Below are positions 1-6,762 of a stretch of DNA of 6,762 nucleotides, piece by piece; the stretch's first letter is position 1, and each line of letters starts with the position of its first letter. The DNA lies in the NCBI GenBank assembly GCA_937967725.1, contig CALBSY010000210.1:1-6762 (forward strand). The letters are read 5' to 3'. The notes below the pieces were generated by a model, which saw only the letters and a list, made by a program, of their open reading frames with translations, did not search any database and had not been told where the DNA came from. Source of the DNA: an uncultured Alphaproteobacteria bacterium. GTDB lineage: Bacteria; Pseudomonadota; Alphaproteobacteria; Caulobacterales; Aquidulcibacteraceae. Both the position numbers and the translations under genes were made by a program.

Positions 1-368
1 AGGTCCGCCGCGCCCGCATCATAGAGCGCAACGCAGTCCGTGACGTGCGCGTTCGCCGCTTAACGGATGCGGAGGAAGCGCAAATTCGCGAGGCTCTGCG
101 CGGCGCGGAACGTGCGCTGGCCGAGAGTCAGGTCGAGCGTGAACGAGCTTTAGCTGCCGCGCGTGAAGCGCTGCGTGATGCGGAAGTGGACATCGCCGCG
201 GCGCGTGCGGTCGAACGGCGCATGCCGGAGGTCCGCGCTGAGATTCGCGCCGCCCGCGCTGAAGTTGCGCGCGAGGCTGCAAGAGCCCGCGCCAGTGGCG
301 ACTTGAGACGCGCGGAAGACCTTGAACGAGCCGAACGCGCGCTCGAGGGCGCAGCGGACGAACGCTAG
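1..368 (+). CDS. C-terminal part of an Ala/Arg/Glu-rich coiled-coil protein (5' truncated)
   Basis: The reading frame is open from the window edge (first whole codon at 3) to the TAG at 366-368, so this is probably the tail of a longer protein. A GTG at 45 could start a 107-residue product, but nothing before it looks like a gene start. The visible part is almost entirely Ala, Arg, Glu, Leu and Asp with near-heptad spacing of Ala/Leu, as expected of a long amphipathic helix or coiled coil. There is no Cys, no membrane segment and no catalytic motif. Such tails occur on several alphaproteobacterial proteins, including some BlaR1/M56-type membrane peptidases; that link is a recollection and is weak. 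A clear intrinsic terminator follows 22 bases after the stop, which supports a real gene ending here. Function is not assignable from this fragment. Confidence 0.6.
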   Translation, partial: VRRARIIERNAVRDVRVRRLTDAEEAQIREALRGAERALAESQVERERALAAAREALRDAEVDIAAARAVERRMPEVRAEIRAARAEVAREAARARASGDLRRAEDLERAERALEGAADER

Positions 369-390
369 ATCAACAACTCCATAGCCTTAC

Positions 391-423
391 CGGCCCTCGC
401 GCAAGCGGGGGCCGTCTTGTTTT
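391..423 (+). terminator. Intrinsic terminator after the coiled-coil gene
   Basis: Positions 391-400 and 405-414 form a 10-bp GC-rich stem with one G-T pair, closed by a GCAA (GNRA-type) tetraloop at 401-404. It is followed by the T-rich run TCTTGTTTT at 415-423. The orientation serves the + strand gene ending at 368. The T-run overlaps the stop codon of the convergent mgtE gene (422-424). No T-run follows the stem on the - strand, so it is unlikely to terminate mgtE efficiently. Confidence 0.8.
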
Positions 424-1813
424 AGCTCAGCAGAATGATCGTCGCGAGGCCGAGGAACGCGAGGAATGCGACCACGTCGGTGACGAAGGTGACAAAAACC
501 GAGGACGACACCGCCGGGTCGGCGCCGAAGCGCCGCAGCGCCAGCGGCACCAGAATGCCGGCGAGACCGGCGCAGGCGAACGTAATCACAACAGCCAGCG
601 CGATCGCCAGCGCCAGCAGCTGATTGCTGAACCACAGCCAGACTACGAACGCCAAGACGACGGCGAAGATGAAGCCGTTCGCCACCGCCGTCAGGGTTTC
701 GCGCAAAACGTAACGCGGCGCGTTGGACTCGGTGAGGTCGCGCGAAGCGATAGCGCGCACCGCCACTGCCAACGCCTGCGTCGCCGCATTGCCGCCGAGT
801 GAGGCGACGATCGGCATCAGCACAGCCAGCGCCACCAGTTCCGCGATCGAGTCCTCGAATGCTCGGATCACCGTCGACGCCACAACCGCAGTGCCGAGAT
901 TGACGAGCAGCCACGGCGCCCGCGATCGCACTGAGCTGAACACGGTGTCGGTCTGCGCGGCGTCGCTGACGCCAGCGAGGGCCAGCAAATCTTCCTCACT
1001 CTCTTCGCTGATAACGTCGACAATATCGTCCACCGTCACCATGCCCGTGATCCGCCCGGCCTCGTCGACCACTGGCGCGGACGCCATGTGATATTTCTGG
1101 AATGTCTGCGCCACTTCCTCCTGGTCCATCTCCGGGCGGATTAGGATTAGCGGCGAACACATGATGTCGGTGAGCCGCGTCTCGCGCCGTGAGCGGATCA
1201 GGCTGGACACGCGCACCGCCCCGATCGGGCGCATGGCGGCGTCGACCACATAAATCTCAAAAAACTCGTCCGGCAGCTCAGCCGCCTCCACCCGCAGCCG
1301 ATCGATCACGTTGCCGACATTGGCTCCCTCCGGCGCAGCGACGTACTCGCGCTGCATGAGCCGCCCGGCGGTCTCCTCGTCGAACGAAAGCGCTTCCTCG
1401 ACCGCGAGGCGGGTGTCCTCGTCGGCGGCGGCGAGCACCTGCTCGAGTTGCTCTTCGTCGATATCGGCGGCGACCGCTGCTGCGTCGTCCGTGTCGAGCT
1501 GGCCCAGCGCCTTGCCGACATAATCGGCTGGCAATTCGGGCAGCACTTCCTCGCGCCGCTCCCACGACAGCTCCGCCAAGAATTCGGGCGGCAGTTCGCG
1601 TCCGATCAGCCGGGCGACGGTGAGCGCCGTCTCCAGCGGCACGTGTTCGACCACATCGGCAAGGTCCGGATGATCGAGCCCGCCCAGCAAACGCCGCAAC
1701 AGCGGCGCGTCGTGATCTCCCGCCGCGCCGATGACGCTGGCGATGAATTGCGCATCTTCGGAAGGTGCTTGGCGTGTGGCTTCGGCGGCCGCCGGTTCGT
1801 CTTCGATGCTCAT
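422..1813 (-). CDS. mgtE: Magnesium channel/transporter MgtE
   Basis: The 463-residue product has the standard MgtE order and usual length. A cytoplasmic acidic helical N-domain (about 25-150) is followed by a pair of CBS domains (about 150-275, with LMQREYVA and VTVDDIVDVI) and a five-helix membrane domain (about 298-462). Recognisable family sequences are the GGNAATQ segment (340-346), the basic-loop region LALRRFGADP and VTFVTDVVAF. Asp446 in the last of these aligns with the conserved pore aspartate of Thermus MgtE (Asp432). In the family, the homodimer conducts Mg2+ inward and the N and CBS domains close the pore when cytosolic Mg2+ is high, so regulation is largely at the protein level. 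The ATG at 1811-1813 gives the expected short leader before the N-domain, but no strong Shine-Dalgarno precedes it. It converges with the gene ending at 368 and lies downstream of tRNA-Leu on the same strand. Confidence 0.96.
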   Translation of the reverse strand: MSIEDEPAAAEATRQAPSEDAQFIASVIGAAGDHDAPLLRRLLGGLDHPDLADVVEHVPLETALTVARLIGRELPPEFLAELSWERREEVLPELPADYVGKALGQLDTDDAAAVAADIDEEQLEQVLAAADEDTRLAVEEALSFDEETAGRLMQREYVAAPEGANVGNVIDRLRVEAAELPDEFFEIYVVDAAMRPIGAVRVSSLIRSRRETRLTDIMCSPLILIRPEMDQEEVAQTFQKYHMASAPVVDEAGRITGMVTVDDIVDVISEESEEDLLALAGVSDAAQTDTVFSSVRSRAPWLLVNLGTAVVASTVIRAFEDSIAELVALAVLMPIVASLGGNAATQALAVAVRAIASRDLTESNAPRYVLRETLTAVANGFIFAVVLAFVVWLWFSNQLLALAIALAVVITFACAGLAGILVPLALRRFGADPAVSSSVFVTFVTDVVAFLAFLGLATIILLS

Positions 1814-1851
1814 CGGCGCCGTCGCTTCTGTTGGAAATTGGGCAGCCCTTC

Positions 1852-1880
1852 CCAGAACGCCGCGGCGCGCCGGAGGTCAA
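1852..1880 (-). promoter_or_regulatory. Possible sigma70-type promoter for mgtE
   Basis: Read on the - strand, TTGACC (1880-1875) is a near-consensus -35 box. A 17-base spacer puts TTCTGG at 1857-1852, which is a poor -10 box. The location between tRNA-Leu and mgtE fits an mgtE promoter with a leader of roughly 30 bases. That leader is too short for a typical Mg2+ riboswitch. The call rests on the -35 box and position only. Confidence 0.25.
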
Positions 1881-1954
1881 GTCTTGATTGGCGTCACTCG
1901 TGGCGTCCGCATCAACCGGTACGCGGTGATTGCCGCGCCTTGCGCAGCGAAGGC

Positions 1955-2039
1955 TGGTGCGCTCGAGAGGACTCGAACCTCCACGGTGTTACCCGCTGCC
2001 ACCTCAAGGCAGTGCGTCTACCAATTCCGCCACGAGCGC
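1955..2039 (-). tRNA. tRNA-Leu, anticodon GAG
   Basis: Read on the - strand this folds as a class II (long variable arm) tRNA. The 7-bp acceptor stem is perfect: GCGCTCG (2039-2033) with CGAGCGC (1965-1959). The D-arm carries the usual AATTGGTAGAC sequence. The anticodon stem CTGCC/GGCAG encloses TTGAGGT, placing anticodon GAG at 2005-2003. The variable arm is long, and the T-arm has the loop TTCGAGT. Discriminator A (1958) and an encoded CCA (1957-1955) complete it. Anticodon GAG reads CUC and CUU leucine codons. The 85-base length is normal for tRNA-Leu. It stands alone between the terminator of the secreted-protein gene and mgtE, so it should have its own promoter, though I see no convincing one in 2040-2071. 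Confidence 0.97.
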
Positions 2040-2071
2040 ATCAGAGGGCGGGGCCGTAGCAGACCCGCCTC

Positions 2072-2104
2072 AAACGAACAAGGGCCGGGTATGCCCCCGG
2101 CCCT
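2072..2104 (-). terminator. Intrinsic terminator after the small secreted-protein gene
   Basis: On the - strand a perfect 9-bp stem AGGGCCGGG/CCCGGCCCT (2104-2096 with 2089-2081) encloses a 6-base loop. It is followed by the imperfect T-rich run TGTTCGTTT (2080-2072). It begins 25 bases after the stop codon at 2130, and it separates that gene from tRNA-Leu, which starts at 2039. The + strand side lacks a T-run, so the orientation is clear. Confidence 0.75.
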
Positions 2105-2129
2105 GCCCGATCAAATCTCGAAAGATCGA

Positions 2130-2606
2130 TTATTGGCTATAGAGCTCCGAGATGTGGAGTTGCGCCGGCTGCAGCGAAGCGTTGCCGTAGGTGCCGACCC
2201 AAATGTCGTACTGGCCGCTTTGCGGGTTGTTGAAGCGGATCGCCGGGTTAAGGCCGCGGTTGCCGCCGTCATCGTCGCAGTACCACGAACCGTCGGGTGC
2301 GTTGACTACCAGCGTCGTGTCGGCGCTGGCGTTGACCGAGATGATCAGCGGCAGCGAACCCGAGCGCCAGTTCAAGCGCACGTCCGGCGCGTTGGCGATA
2401 AAGCCGCGGCAGGACGGGCTGATGCTGGAGGCGTTGATGTTGCCGCCAGACTGTAGGTTCACGACGTAAGGATCAGGCGTGAAGCCGCCCGAGAGCGCCG
2501 CCGTGCCATAGGTCGGGTTCAAGTTGTAATTCTGCGCCACGGCGCCGCTGGCGCTCAAAGCAACAAGCGCCGCGCCCGCGGCGAGGATGCGTGCGATAGG
2601 AGTCAT
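2130..2606 (-). CDS. Small exported beta-rich protein of unknown function
   Basis: The 158-residue product from the ATG at 2606-2604 begins with a textbook Sec signal peptide: Arg6, a hydrophobic Ala/Leu stretch (about 7-21), then AVA before Gln25. The frame extends to a GTG at 2627, but this would put seven extra residues before the signal peptide, so I prefer the ATG, which has GGGG nine bases upstream. The mature part (about 133 residues) is rich in Gly, Asn, Ser and hydrophobic-alternating strands. It contains the segments TPDPY, SPSCRGFI and WYCDDDGG and ends near QYDIWVGTYG. Its only two cysteines (66 and 110) could form a disulfide in the periplasm. It resembles small modules that databases often label 'peptidase S1' in alphaproteobacteria, or PPC-like beta-sandwich domains, but no His-Asp-Ser protease triad with GDSG is present. 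I would not call it a protease. It has its own terminator. Confidence 0.85.
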   Translation of the reverse strand: MTPIARILAAGAALVALSASGAVAQNYNLNPTYGTAALSGGFTPDPYVVNLQSGGNINASSISPSCRGFIANAPDVRLNWRSGSLPLIISVNASADTTLVVNAPDGSWYCDDDGGNRGLNPAIRFNNPQSGQYDIWVGTYGNASLQPAQLHISELYSQ

Positions 2607-2706
2607 GCAAGAAATCCCCAGAGTCACGCGTCGGCTCTGACGCGCAGACGATACTTTGGCGTCCCACGCCTGAGCCCAACATGAACAGAAGGATAAGGTT
2701 CGTCTA

Positions 2707-2720
2707 CCCCCAATTGGGGG
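2707..2720. repeat. 14-bp perfect palindrome CCCCCAATTGGGGG
   Basis: The two C5/G5 arms flank AATT, giving a perfect palindrome six bases beyond the FliN-like stop codon (2726-2728) and about 100 bases upstream of the secreted-protein start. As RNA it would be a 5-bp hairpin with a 4-base loop, but there is no T-run on either side. It is therefore a weak terminator candidate. An operator or a transcript 3'-end stabiliser are alternatives. Confidence 0.45.
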
Positions 2721-2725
2721 ACGCC

Positions 2726-2983
2726 TCAGGCGGCGGCGTTAAATTCGTGGACATCTGCCGGTTCGGTGACGGAGATGCAGAGGCGGTCGCCCTGGATGGT
2801 GATCTCGCCCCGCGCGATCGGTTTGCCGTTGGCCAGGATCCAGAGCTGATCGGAGTCCTTGGTGTCCAGCGGAATCACCGCGCCGCGGCCCATGCGCAGC
2901 AATTGCTGCATCGGCATGCGGCAACGGCCGAGTACAACCGCGAGTTCAACGCTGACACGATGGACCTGGGTTTTGCTGGACAC
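2726..2983 (-). CDS. FliN/SpoA-domain protein (flagellar C-ring type), minimal length
   Basis: The 85-residue product is essentially one SpoA (FliM/FliN C-terminal) domain. Characteristic pieces in order are SVELAVVLGR (11-20), the QQLLRMGRGAVIPLD stretch (26-40) and ANGKPIARGEITI (51-63), as in FliN, where the domain forms the base of the C-ring of the flagellar switch. FliN proteins usually carry a longer N-terminal extension; here only about ten residues precede the domain. The start is GTG at 2983-2981 with GGAAGG close upstream (four bases away). No ATG lies in frame before the upstream TAG at 3010-3008. No flagellar or type III secretion gene is adjacent: the neighbours are lipB (divergent) and the secreted protein. 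It could be the cell's only FliN, a paralogue, or a SpoA protein of another system, so I assign no symbol. Confidence 0.88.
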   Translation of the reverse strand: MSSKTQVHRVSVELAVVLGRCRMPMQQLLRMGRGAVIPLDTKDSDQLWILANGKPIARGEITIQGDRLCISVTEPADVHEFNAAA

Positions 2984-3036
2984 GGGGCCTTCCCATCTTC
3001 GATTCTCCTAGTCGAACCGGAAAGGGTTGCGGGCGC

Positions 3037-3714
3037 GTGAACGAAGCGGCGGTCGGATGGGCGGTGTCGCCTGGGCTGGTTGAGTACGAGCCCGCCGTCG
3101 CGGCGATGGAGGCGCGCGCGGCGGCGATCGCGGCGGGCGAGGCCGGCGAACTCGTTTGGCTCCTGGAACATCCCCCGCTCTACACCGCGGGCGTCAGCGC
3201 CAAGGAAGCCGATCTCATCGATGCTGACCGCTTTCCCGTGTTCAAGACCGGGCGCGGCGGCCAATTCACCTACCATGGCCCCGGCCAACGCGTGGCTTAC
3301 GTGATGCTGGACTTGCGCCAACGTGGGCGCGACGTGACCAAATTCGTCGCCGATCTCGAGCGTTGGATCATCGGCGCGCTTGGCCAGTTCAATGTGAAGG
3401 GTGAAGTGCGCGAGGGCCGCGTCGGGGTGTGGGTGGAACGCAAGGGCCCTGGCTGGTCGCGCGAAGACAAAATCGCCGCGATTGGCGTGCGCTTGCGCAA
3501 GTGGGTCAGCTTCCACGGCATCGCTTTCAACGTCGAACCGGAGCTGGAACATTTCTCCGGCATCACGCCGTGCGGCATCTCGGGACCGCAATTCGGCGTC
3601 ACCAGCCTCGTCGACCTTGGCCTGCCCGTGACAATGGCGGACGCCGATGCGGCGCTGCGCGCATCGTTCCATGACGTATTCGGTTCGACACGCGACACGC
3701 AACCTCCGGCTTAG
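3037..3714 (+). CDS. lipB: Octanoyl-[acyl-carrier-protein]:protein N-octanoyltransferase LipB
   Basis: LipB moves octanoate from octanoyl-ACP to the lipoyl-domain lysine of 2-oxoacid dehydrogenases and glycine cleavage H protein; LipA then inserts sulfur. The 225-residue product has the family length and signature GRGGQFTYHGPGQ (72-84), with the conserved His80. It also has the catalytic pair by alignment with E. coli LipB: Lys145 in KIAAIGVR and Cys179 in GITPCGIS. There is no signal peptide, so it is cytosolic. The start is GTG at 3037, with AAAGGG at 3021-3026, a slightly long spacing of ten bases. In-frame codons upstream offer no better start, and the N-terminus (VSPGLVEYEPAVAAME) matches the usual LipB beginning. 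It is divergent from the FliN-like gene across 53 bases and 69 bases upstream of a small gene. lipA is not in the window. Confidence 0.97.
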   Translation: MNEAAVGWAVSPGLVEYEPAVAAMEARAAAIAAGEAGELVWLLEHPPLYTAGVSAKEADLIDADRFPVFKTGRGGQFTYHGPGQRVAYVMLDLRQRGRDVTKFVADLERWIIGALGQFNVKGEVREGRVGVWVERKGPGWSREDKIAAIGVRLRKWVSFHGIAFNVEPELEHFSGITPCGISGPQFGVTSLVDLGLPVTMADADAALRASFHDVFGSTRDTQPPA

Positions 3715-3770
3715 GCCGCCTTTCGTATTTGCATCCACGCTCGACGCGGGCGACATCTTGCATGGGACGC

Positions 3771-3777
3771 AAGGGAG
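3771..3777 (+). promoter_or_regulatory. Strong ribosome binding site of the 50-codon gene
   Basis: AAGGGAG is a good match to the anti-Shine-Dalgarno complement. It lies six bases before the ATG at 3784. It is a better site than those of lipB, mgtE or pccA here, and is the main reason to believe the small frame downstream is translated. Confidence 0.6.
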
Positions 3778-3783
3778 TCGCTG

Positions 3784-3932
3784 ATGCAAACGCCTGCCGA
3801 CAAGACCGCCACGCGCCTCACCCGTGAAGAATGGCTGCGGCGCCTGAAGATCGCCGATCCGCGCACCGCGCGCGAACAACGCGAGTCCGCGCGGCGCTTC
3901 GCACCACCCGCCGACCGCGTCGCCGTGCGGAA

Positions 3933-3936
<4 letters not shown>
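3784..3936 (+). CDS. Hypothetical 50-residue basic protein
   Basis: The frame runs from ATG 3784-3786 to TAA 3934-3936. The product is Arg-rich (MQTPADKTATRLTREEWLRR at the start, ending in RVAVRN), with no signal peptide, membrane segment or cysteine. The middle (about residues 13-40) could form an amphipathic charged helix, with an ADPRTARE segment. It is preceded by a strong ribosome binding site and lies 69 bases after lipB on the same strand, so it may be cotranscribed. Its stop codon overlaps the stop codon of the convergent pccA by three bases (CTAA, 3933-3936). I do not recognise the family. In GC-rich DNA a 50-codon open frame can occur by chance; the ribosome binding site and the tidy fit between lipB and pccA are the positive evidence. 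Confidence 0.6.
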
Positions 3937-5924
<1,988 letters not shown>

Positions 5925-5927
<3 letters not shown>

Positions 5928-5951
5928 GGGGGGCGCTCATACCGGCCTTTC
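5925..5951 (-). promoter_or_regulatory. pccA initiation region with an out-of-frame upstream ATG
   Basis: On the - strand GAAAGG (5951-5946) is followed, five bases later, by ATG at 5940-5938. That ATG is well placed for initiation but is 13 bases upstream of, and out of frame with, the true pccA ATG (5927-5925). Between the two ATGs lies a run of six C (5933-5928). No Shine-Dalgarno lies at normal distance from the pccA ATG. The ATGA at 5940-5937 also holds the TGA that closes the pccA frame upstream. Confidence 0.5.
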
Positions 5952-5958
5952 ATCGATC

Positions 5959-5973
5959 CGTCATCCTGTGACG
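5959..5973. repeat. Short palindrome CGTCA-N5-TGACG between pccA and the GH5 gene
   Basis: Two perfect 5-base arms (5959-5963 and 5969-5973) are separated by TCCTG in the 84-base divergent gap. The size and spacing suit a dimeric repressor or activator half-site pair. Arms this short can also arise by chance in GC-rich DNA, and no regulator gene is nearby. Confidence 0.3.
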
Positions 5974-5991
5974 CCTCGCCGCCGCCGCTTC

Positions 5992-6009
5992 AACGCACTA
6001 GGGTGCGTT
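5992..6009 (+). promoter_or_regulatory. 7-bp inverted repeat enclosing the GH5 ribosome binding site
   Basis: AACGCAC (5992-5998) and GTGCGTT (6003-6009) are exact inverted repeats with the 4-base loop TAGG. The repeat ends two bases before the GH5 ATG (6012). The only Shine-Dalgarno candidate, AGGG at 6000-6003, sits in the loop and the first stem base. As RNA this could control translation; as DNA it could be an operator near the transcription start. Confidence 0.45.
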
Positions 6010-6011
6010 CC

Positions 6012-6762
6012 ATGAATCGGCGAGAGGTCATGATCGGCGGTGCGGCGCTTGCCGCCTGCGCGCCCGAAGCGAACGGCCAAGCTCAAGCGCCCGGTTTTCC
6101 GATCAGACGCGGGGTCAACCTGGGCGGCGCGCTTGAGGCGCCGAACGAAGGCGAGTGGGGCTACCGCATCGAAGCCGACCATCTGAGCGCTATCGCCGAT
6201 GGCGGCTTTGACGGCGTGCGCCTGCCCGTCCGCTGGAGCGGACATACGCAGGGCGCGCGCTCCCGCATCGACCCTGCCTTGTTCGCGCGGGTCGACGAAG
6301 TCATCGGCCAGGCCATGGCGCGCGGCCTCCAAGTTCAGCTCGACATCCATCATTTTTGGCAATTGATGGACGATCCGCGCGCGCATGCGGGCCGCGTCGC
6401 CGAACTCTGGGACCAAATCGCGGAGCATTATCGCGCTGCGCCGCCGGGACTCATCTTCGAGCTCGTGAACGAGTTGAACGACCGCTATTGGACCGCCGAG
6501 CGAACCACTGCGCTCTATCGGGAAGCCATCGCCGTCATTCGCCGCACCAATCCCGAACGGCTGATCGTCGCCGGTCCGCCCGATTGGAATTCGATCAATG
6601 GATTGCGCGGCTGGACGCTGCCGCAAGACGATAACCTCGCGCTCACGGTTCACTATTACAGCCCGCACGAGTTCACGTATCAGGACGCCGAATGGGAAGA
6701 CGACCCACCGAATTTCGGCCGCGAATGGGGCACCGCGGCGGATATCGCCCAGGTGCGCGCTC
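6012..6762 (+). CDS. Exported glycoside hydrolase family 5 (cellulase-type) enzyme, 3' truncated by the window
   Basis: An open frame of 250 codons runs from ATG 6012 off the window end. The N-terminus MNRREVMIGGAALAAC has twin arginines (3-4), a short hydrophobic stretch and a lipobox-like LAAC (Cys16), so export is likely by Tat and possibly as a lipoprotein. The rest follows the GH5 TIM barrel: RGVNLGG (33-39), GVRLPVRW (68-75, Arg70), LDIHHF (110-115), LVNELN (151-156) and VHYYSPHEF (213-221). Glu154 is the expected acid/base and His214 and Tyr216 are active-site residues. The nucleophile glutamate should lie beyond the window. GH5 enzymes hydrolyse beta-1,4-glucans, mannans and related glycans; the substrate cannot be fixed here. 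AGGG lies eight bases before the ATG. The gene is divergent from pccA. Confidence 0.92.
   Translation, partial: MNRREVMIGGAALAACAPEANGQAQAPGFPIRRGVNLGGALEAPNEGEWGYRIEADHLSAIADGGFDGVRLPVRWSGHTQGARSRIDPALFARVDEVIGQAMARGLQVQLDIHHFWQLMDDPRAHAGRVAELWDQIAEHYRAAPPGLIFELVNELNDRYWTAERTTALYREAIAVIRRTNPERLIVAGPPDWNSINGLRGWTLPQDDNLALTVHYYSPHEFTYQDAEWEDDPPNFGREWGTAADIAQVRA

Noticed and set aside
1278..1880. A 200-codon - strand frame overlapping the 5' half of mgtE.
   Set aside because: It is an Arg/Gly-rich frame-shifted shadow of mgtE with no recognisable domain, whereas mgtE is intact.
1814..1954. A possible Mg2+ riboswitch upstream of mgtE.
   Set aside because: Only about 140 bases separate mgtE from tRNA-Leu, the putative promoter leaves a leader near 30 bases, and I see no M-box-like architecture.
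1955..2039. tRNA-Leu as an integration site for a mobile element.
   Set aside because: The tRNA is intact, no repeated copy of its 3' end is seen in the window, and no integrase or phage-like gene is present.
1731..2456. A 241-codon + strand frame spanning tRNA-Leu, a terminator and the secreted-protein gene.
   Set aside because: It runs antisense through a complete tRNA and a gene with a clear signal peptide. There is no domain or plausible start context.
3001..3779. GANTC (CcrM-type methylation) sites near gene starts, at 3001-3005 and 3775-3779.
   Set aside because: GANTC also occurs inside coding regions here (for example 125-129, 725-729 and 849-853), so there is no visible enrichment in intergenic DNA.
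2875..3879. A 334-codon open frame antisense to lipB.
   Set aside because: lipB on the + strand has all family motifs and catalytic residues. The antisense frame is Ala/Arg/His-rich without domains and is a shadow of strong codon bias in GC-rich DNA.
5961..6668. A 235-codon - strand frame antisense to the GH5 gene.
   Set aside because: The + strand frame has the GH5 active-site motifs and a signal peptide. The antisense frame has no recognisable domain.

Overview
The window looks like chromosomal DNA of an alphaproteobacterium, most plausibly from the Caulobacterales/Hyphomonadaceae side. The basis is its GC-rich composition with strong third-position GC bias, an alphaproteobacterial-type LipB and PccA, short intergenic gaps, and many small or single-gene transcription units. 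The taxon is an inference from protein resemblance recalled by eye; no search was run. No transposase, integrase, CRISPR array or phage gene is visible. The content reads as core chromosome rather than a mobile island.

Layout, left to right. (1) The C-terminal end of an Ala/Arg/Glu-rich coiled-coil protein on the + strand (1-368), closed by a good intrinsic terminator (391-423). (2) Converging on it, a complete magnesium channel gene mgtE on the - strand (422-1813). (3) A complete tRNA-Leu(GAG) gene on the - strand with encoded CCA (1955-2039). (4) A small exported beta-rich protein of unknown function on the - strand (2130-2606), with its own terminator (2072-2104). (5) A minimal FliN/SpoA-domain protein on the - strand (2726-2983). 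(6) Divergent from it, lipB (octanoyltransferase) on the + strand (3037-3714). (7) A 50-residue open frame with a strong ribosome binding site (3784-3936), whose stop codon overlaps the stop codon of (8) pccA, the biotin-carrying alpha subunit of propionyl-CoA carboxylase (- strand, 3933-5927). (9) Divergent from pccA, the first 250 codons of a predicted exported glycoside hydrolase family 5 enzyme (+ strand, 6012 to the window end).

The genes do not form one pathway. LipB (lipoyl cofactor attachment for 2-oxoacid dehydrogenases) and PccA (propionyl-CoA to methylmalonyl-CoA) are both central acyl metabolism, but lipA and pccB are not in the window. The less ordinary parts are the orphan FliN-like gene, the small secreted protein, the unlisted-size 50-codon gene overlapping pccA, an initiation region of pccA with a better-placed out-of-frame ATG and a C6 run, and several small palindromes in the short intergenic gaps. 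I found no convincing new multi-gene system. No gene-free stretch exceeds 300 bases; the largest are 1814-1954 (about 140 bases, a possible mgtE promoter) and 2607-2725 (about 120 bases, palindromes).
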